Assembly (NCBI GenBank): GCA_034168985.1
Contig: JAXFJE010000035.1
Coordinates: forward strand, 1-54,265
DNA: 54,265 nucleotides
Reading direction: 5' to 3'
DNA from: JALEVB01 sp022768265
GTDB lineage: Bacteria; Bacillota_I; Bacilli_A; Erysipelotrichales; Erysipelotrichaceae
Part shown: positions 49,363-54,265 of the stretch, piece by piece
How positions within the stretch are numbered: the first letter of the stretch is position 1
How the letters are laid out: every line of letters starts with the position of its first letter
The notes under the pieces: generated by a model
The model's database searches: none
What the model saw: only the letters and a program-made list of their open reading frames with translations
What the model was told of the DNA's origin: nothing
Position numbers and translations under genes: made by a program

Positions 49363-49782
49363 ATGCAAAACAACAATTTGATCTATCCTTTCGGTTCGAT
49401 GCCTGTTATTGGAATTGAAATAGGACAATTGATCTTGCCGATACAAACTGATTTCAAAAGCTATCAAATTAATCAAAATATTCCTTTTGGATTTAAAGAA
49501 AATCAGTTGTATCTACATGCTTACCCATCAATTGAAAGTGCCATCAAAAATATCAAATTGATAATTGATGCGCTTAAGTCCCAGCTCCCCATCAACAGCT
49601 ATATCATCGTATCAAAACAAGGATATGTTGAAAGCCATGATGAGCTACAACACATCAACGACCATGAACCAGCACAGCTTTTCAGCCAAGAATATTATCG
49701 CAATAAAAAAGTGATCATTAATTCATTTCGAAAAAAAAGTACTGGTATCGTTGAAGATCATTTTTTAGAAAGCTTATTATAA
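49363..49782 (+). CDS. Hypothetical protein (139 aa)
   Basis: A soluble-looking 139-residue protein without a signal peptide or membrane span (LIYPFGSMPVIGIEIGQLILP; FGFKENQLYLHAYPSIESAIKNI). The start ATG at 49363 has AAAGGAGG upstream; an in-frame TTG six bases earlier is less likely. A strong terminator follows. It lies downstream of the kinase after a small hairpin, so it may be a member of the kinase regulon. No family is recognised. Confidence 0.7.
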   Translation: MQNNNLIYPFGSMPVIGIEIGQLILPIQTDFKSYQINQNIPFGFKENQLYLHAYPSIESAIKNIKLIIDALKSQLPINSYIIVSKQGYVESHDELQHINDHEPAQLFSQEYYRNKKVIINSFRKKSTGIVEDHFLESLL

Positions 49783-49783
49783 A

Positions 49784-49809
49784 AACGCTTCAATCATTGA
49801 AGCGTTTTT
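49784..49809 (+). terminator. Terminator after the 139-aa gene
   Basis: AACGCTTCAAT (49784-49794) pairs with ATTGAAGCGTT (49796-49806), followed by TTT; A's before it allow convergent use too. Confidence 0.85.
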
Positions 49810-49859
49810 ATTTCTATTATCAGTTTATAAGTTCAACAAACATTTAAACGAATTTAGCT

Positions 49860-50656
49860 TTATATATGAAGATCCTTTCTTTTAAAAATACTAGAAGCCA
49901 TAAACAATAATATTAAGCTTCCCACAAACAAGGATATCATTGAGATAACTGAAAAACTATCTTGTGCAATAAAGCTAGTTGGATCAAACATCGTGAAAAC
50001 AGTAAGATATTTTAGATTTTCCAATTTTCCACCCATATTAGCCAACATCTGAATGACATACATCAAAACAGGGATACCTGTGCCTACCATCACGCTAAGC
50101 TTGCTTTCATTAAATATACAGCTAGCACAAAAGGCAAATGAAGCGATAAATATTTCAAAAAGCAATAAACCTGCATTTAGATAAAACAATTCATTTAACT
50201 TTAATTGATCTGGAAAGGTCATCTGCGCAACGACATATTCTAAACCGGTGCAATAAGCAAGTAAAATGATGATACAGCTAATTAGTGAAACCCATTGCGT
50301 CACGATGATCGTGGTTCTTTTAACAGGTGCACAAAGCAATGATACCATTGAGCCATTTTCTACATACCTAGCAACCAAACTATTTGATCTAATGAAAACA
50401 AAGACCATTGGAAAAATTAACATGATCATCCCATATAGATAAGAAGACATGAAATTAATTAACGTATCTGTAGCCCCCATCATGCCAACTGCTGCCATAA
50501 GTTCAGGCATTACTTTTTCAAATTCCTTGATCGCACTAGCCATTTCTGGATCATACATCCCTATGATCATGGAAATATACATCGTAAGTACTGCGCCAAA
50601 GATCAATAATAATTTCCAAGAACCCTTCATTTCTCTAAGATATAGCGTTATGTTCA

Positions 50657-50657
<1 letters not shown>
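49860..50657 (-). CDS. ABC transporter permease (ABC-2 type)
   Basis: The 265-residue product has six membrane helices starting at about residues 17, 65, 115, 150, 175 and 240. It is the membrane partner of the ATPase whose gene overlaps its start by one base. It carries no recognised signature beyond the ABC-2 fold, with MNITLYLREMKGSWKLLLIFGAVLTMY at the N-terminus. Under MerR control it is likely an exporter of a drug or lipid-like compound. Confidence 0.85.
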
Positions 50658-51472
<815 letters not shown>

Positions 51473-51499
51473 ATAAATCCCCTCTATTATCAACTAATA

Positions 51500-52216
51500 T
51501 CATAAAACAGTTACCATAGCTAAGCTCAAACTAACATATTTTTCTTTTGATGGATCGAGGATATTTGCCATCTTTATCGTATAAATATCACCATCAATCT
51601 GTAAATGATGTTCATGAACAAAAGTTTTGAACAAATCATAATGATCATTTAGATTTTCATGTTCATTTAGGATCTTCACTATATATAGGCTATCCTTATC
51701 TTCAATTTCATAAGTTAACCAAACTTCTGACACCTCAAAATTATCTTCAAAAAAGTTATGTTTTGATAGAAAATTTCCCTTCAACACTGTACTATCATCT
51801 TTCTTTTGTGCTACGTTAACCTTGATATTTGATTCGATCATATTTACTTTATCATAATCCGCTCGAATCAACATATAAAATATATTTTTTACCTTATCTA
51901 ATAATTCTAATCTTTTTTCGATCATCATCTTCTCTTTGATCAAAACAAGATATTGATCATTCATGAACTTATCAAAGATATTCTTATCTCCAGACAGTAA
52001 GCCTTTTTTGATGTCATCAACGCTACAACCTATCTCGCGCAAATTTTTTATATACGAAAATGAAATGATCTGGGCATCACTATATAAACAATAACCATTT
52101 TCATCTACATAAGGTACTAGTAAACCTTTGCGTCGATAATATCTCAAAGTATCTCTTGTCGTATTGCATATCTTTTGAAATTTTCCTGATGTTAAATAAT
52201 ATTCTTTGTTTTGCAT
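51500..52216 (-). CDS. MerR-family transcriptional regulator
   Basis: A 238-residue MerR protein: the N-terminal helix-turn-helix and wing is YYLTSGKFQKICNTTRDTLRYYRRKGLLVP, and a coiled-coil dimer helix follows (FDKFMNDQYLVLIKEKMMIEKRLELLDKVKN). The C-terminal half (about 130-238) is a GyrI-like or ligand-binding domain with no recognisable metal cysteines. It precedes the ABC exporter genes and probably regulates them as well as the divergent hydrolase, by twisting the 19-bp spacer promoter. Confidence 0.9.
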   Translation of the reverse strand: MQNKEYYLTSGKFQKICNTTRDTLRYYRRKGLLVPYVDENGYCLYSDAQIISFSYIKNLREIGCSVDDIKKGLLSGDKNIFDKFMNDQYLVLIKEKMMIEKRLELLDKVKNIFYMLIRADYDKVNMIESNIKVNVAQKKDDSTVLKGNFLSKHNFFEDNFEVSEVWLTYEIEDKDSLYIVKILNEHENLNDHYDLFKTFVHEHHLQIDGDIYTIKMANILDPSKEKYVSLSLAMVTVL

Positions 52217-52223
52217 AATTATC

Positions 52224-52254
52224 TTGACATGGGTCTAACACCCAAGTTTATCCT
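52224..52254 (+). promoter_or_regulatory. MerR-type promoter with 19-bp spacer before the hydrolase
   Basis: TTGACA (52224-52229) and TATCCT (52249-52254) are 19 bases apart, the over-long spacer of MerR-activated promoters. The spacer holds a dyad, GGGT (52231-52234) and ACCC, extended by CTTG and CAAG. The MerR gene is divergent, so the regulator probably acts here. Confidence 0.75.
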
Positions 52255-52288
52255 ATCTTAAGTTATTTTATAAAATAACGGAGGATCT

Positions 52289-53236
52289 ATGCAACATAAA
52301 TATAAAAAAATAGGCATAATTTGTATGCTAGTAATTTTAATGATATTTAGCTGTTTGCTATTTGGGGCTAATTATTTGGTCAACTATGCCTTAAAAGTTG
52401 AAAATGGCTATATCGCCGCCAGTGGAGAAAATCCCTATGATGGATGGAGCGATACCGAAGCGCAAAGAACATACGATGAATGGATCAAAGATAAAACGGT
52501 AGAGGAAATATATATTGAAAGTTATGACGGCTTAACTTTATATGCAGAAAGCTTAAAAGTTCAAGACTCACATAATTATCTTTTAGCTGTACATGGATAT
52601 ACCGTTGATCATCGAGATATCGCTCCCTATACCGTACCTTTTTTTGAAAAAGGATATAACGTAATTACCATTGATCAAAGAGCTCGCGAAAATAGCGAAG
52701 GAAATCATGTTACCATGGGCTATAAAGAAAGCTTCGATGTATTATCGTGGATAAACTACATCATAAGCATTGATGAAAAAGCACAGATCGTATTATATGG
52801 AGAATCAATGGGCGCAGCTACCGTTATGCTTGCTGCAAGCAAAGATGTCCCTAAGAATGTCAAGGCAGTTATCGAAGATTGTGGATATACTAGCGCCAAA
52901 GCAATGTATAAAGATCAACTAAAAGAAAGATTCAATCTACCTGACTTTCCTTTATTGAACCTAGCTTCCATCATTTCGAGGATACGTTATCAATTCGATT
53001 TTGATGAAGCGAATGTTTTAAAGCACATCAATGACATTAAGGTACCTGTTTTATTTATTCATGGTAGCGCTGATGATTATGTACCAACATATATGGTAAA
53101 AGAACTATATGATGCTTATAAAAATGAGAAGGAACTATTGATCATCGATGGTGCAGGACATGGAGCAAGCGCTGATATAGACCCAAATTTATACTACGAA
53201 ACGATATTCTTATTTCTTGAAGGAATTATAAGATAG
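52289..53236 (+). CDS. Alpha/beta hydrolase with N-terminal signal anchor
   Basis: A 315-residue protein: a membrane anchor (IGIICMLVILMIFSCLLFGANYLV) and an alpha/beta-hydrolase domain. The nucleophile Ser is in VLYGESMGAATVMLA; a late Asp lies in HGSADDYVP and the catalytic His in DGAGHGASA. It resembles YqkD/BAAT-type hydrolases. The substrate is unknown. A MerR-type promoter precedes the start, so it may be induced together with the exporter. GGAGG lies seven bases before the ATG. Confidence 0.9.
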   Translation: MQHKYKKIGIICMLVILMIFSCLLFGANYLVNYALKVENGYIAASGENPYDGWSDTEAQRTYDEWIKDKTVEEIYIESYDGLTLYAESLKVQDSHNYLLAVHGYTVDHRDIAPYTVPFFEKGYNVITIDQRARENSEGNHVTMGYKESFDVLSWINYIISIDEKAQIVLYGESMGAATVMLAASKDVPKNVKAVIEDCGYTSAKAMYKDQLKERFNLPDFPLLNLASIISRIRYQFDFDEANVLKHINDIKVPVLFIHGSADDYVPTYMVKELYDAYKNEKELLIIDGAGHGASADIDPNLYYETIFLFLEGIIR

Positions 53237-53247
53237 AAAGGCCAAAC

Positions 53248-54102
53248 ATGATAAAGATAATTACTGACTCATCAACATTATTCGATCGCAAACAGTCAGA
53301 ACAATTAGGCATAGGTTTATGTCCTTTACACATCTTAATTGATGGTCAAGGTTATGAAGATATTGAAGAGCTTAGCTCTTCACAATTACTAACCATGATC
53401 AAAGAGGGAAAGATACCCCATACTTCGCAACCATCTTTTGGAGAAAAACTGGAATTATATGATTTATACGCTAAAGATCATGAAGTCATAGATATTGCCA
53501 TGGCTAAAGGATTGTCTGGAACATATGATTCAGCTGTCATGGCAAAAAACAGCAGTAAATATCCTGAAAATATCAATGTTGTAAATACCAAGACCCTTTG
53601 TGGTCCACATCAACGTTTAGTTAAAGAAGCTTTAAAATTAAGCAACCAAGGGGCAAGCAAAGAAACGATCTTAACTATGCTTAACGCATCAATTGAAACA
53701 GAATCATCTTTTTTGATTCCCACAGACTTTTCTTTCTTAGAAAGAGGAGGCAGGGTATCACAATTTCAAGCGAATATTGGAAGCCTATTAAAACTAAAGG
53801 TCGTGATGAAAAAAAGCGATGATGGACAATGCATAGAAAAGTTAACCGTTGCCAGAACAACCACCAAATTAATGCAAGCAATCAAAACAGAACTAGACAA
53901 AAAGAATGTTGATGCTAGTTATGAATTTTACATATCACATGCTGATAATCTAGAAATAGCCAATAAATTAAGAAACGAAATAACAAAATACTATGAAAAT
54001 GCGCACGTTGAAATATTAGCGCTATCACCTGCATTTATCACGCAAGGTGGCCCAGGTTGTGTCGCATTGCAAACGATCAAAATTATTTCTAACAATGACT
54101 AA
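53248..54102 (+). CDS. DegV family protein (fatty acid binding, FakB-like)
   Basis: A full-length 284-residue DegV protein: MIKIITDSSTLFDRK, TSQPSFGEKLELY, DIAMAKGLSGTYDSAVMAKN, VNTKTLCGPHQRLV, and FLERGGRVSQFQANIGSLLKLKV in that order. DegV proteins bind fatty acids; FakB subunits hand them to FakA kinase. It lies eleven bases after the hydrolase stop and is probably co-transcribed with it. No terminator is visible before the IS element. Confidence 0.92.
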   Translation: MIKIITDSSTLFDRKQSEQLGIGLCPLHILIDGQGYEDIEELSSSQLLTMIKEGKIPHTSQPSFGEKLELYDLYAKDHEVIDIAMAKGLSGTYDSAVMAKNSSKYPENINVVNTKTLCGPHQRLVKEALKLSNQGASKETILTMLNASIETESSFLIPTDFSFLERGGRVSQFQANIGSLLKLKVVMKKSDDGQCIEKLTVARTTTKLMQAIKTELDKKNVDASYEFYISHADNLEIANKLRNEITKYYENAHVEILALSPAFITQGGPGCVALQTIKIISNND

Positions 54103-54125
54103 AGACAAAAAAATCAATCCAATAC

Positions 54126-54265
54126 TGATATAATCCCACTGAAGTAGACACACGAAATATTTAAATATATCCCATCGATGTGAAACTACAAAGGTGGGAT
54201 TTTATTATGGGAAGAAAAGCAAAATATACAAAGGAACAAAAAGTACAGGCATGTGAAGATTATTT
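54126..54265 (+). mobile_element. Left end of an IS3-like insertion sequence (truncated by window)
   Basis: The element starts at TGATATAATCCCACTGAAGT (54126), as judged by the matching boundary of the relic at 25554. After a leader with AAAGGTGG, an ORF starts at 54207 in typical OrfA fashion. The relic's presence shows that this element family has moved in this chromosome before. The IS3 assignment rests on the short OrfA-like sequence and a TG-starting end. Confidence 0.75.
54207..54265 (+). CDS. Transposase OrfA-like, 5' end only
   Basis: The ATG at 54207 follows AAAGGTGG and opens MGRKAKYTKEQKVQACEDYF, which runs off the window. The basic start and KYTKEQK...A...Y pattern match the N-terminal helix-turn-helix of IS3-family OrfA transposases. 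Only nineteen codons are visible. Confidence 0.7.
   Translation, partial: MGRKAKYTKEQKVQACEDY

Overview
The window is low-GC, Firmicutes-like DNA. Strong AGGAGG ribosome sites, CcpA-type cre palindromes, many PTS permeases, a delta subunit of RNA polymerase and the tilS-hpt-ftsH cluster all fit this. The gene content suggests a gut member of the Erysipelotrichia (Thomasclavelia/Coprobacillus relatives), but the taxon is an inference. Most genes lie on the minus strand.

Region 1 (1-6.4 kb) starts with the N-terminus of a chromate-transporter-family gene. It continues with a six-gene minus-strand operon: PTS EIIC, a double-GNAT acetyltransferase, a PIG-L/LmbE-type deacetylase, a MupG-family (DUF871/GH170) hydrolase, EIIB, and an RpiR regulator whose start looks frameshifted. 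An intact RpiR regulator is divergent. The shared intergenic region holds a cre site over the -35 box and three copies of a GGAAC-type motif. Region 2 (6.4-11.8 kb) has an LtaS-like sulfatase, a CPWC thioredoxin-fold protein, a glmU-prs pair in which GlmU lacks its acetyltransferase domain, an untracked 52-residue cysteine-tailed membrane peptide, and a decayed HAD fragment. Region 3 (11.8-18.1 kb) is a second MupG PTS operon: EIIB, a GrdB-related short protein, an RDD protein, EIIC, MupG, a terminator, EIIA and a LicR-type regulator.

Region 4 (18.2-28.2 kb) becomes an accessory island. After a HAD phosphatase and GNAT genes come a DUF4160-like gene, a large helicase with a C-terminal PD-(D/E)xK nuclease (the best candidate for a new defence-type protein), an inverted remnant of an IS end, a RelE toxin cut by a nonsense codon, a RhuM-Fic protein with an altered Fic motif, a frameshifted resolvase and a (TA)21 tract. 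Region 5 (28.3-34.7 kb) is core: two HAD phosphatases, murA, tilS, hpt, ftsH.

Region 6 (34.7-40.1 kb) is a beta-glucoside operon (oxidoreductase, BglG/LicT antiterminator, EIIBCA, GH1 phospho-beta-glucosidase) under a perfect 20-bp cre palindrome. It has two RAT-like antiterminator sites, one beside a terminator and one beside a hairpin that covers the ribosome site. Region 7 (40.1-46.4 kb) has a HepT toxin with an XRE-MNT antitoxin fusion, fba, a degenerate M23-like protein, rpoE, argS, a DUF1934 gene and a membrane phosphoesterase. Region 8 (46.5-54.3 kb) has a two-component system, a MerR-controlled ABC exporter, a divergent alpha/beta hydrolase with a MerR-type 19-bp-spaced promoter, degV, and the left end of an IS3-like element whose relic lies at 25.5 kb.
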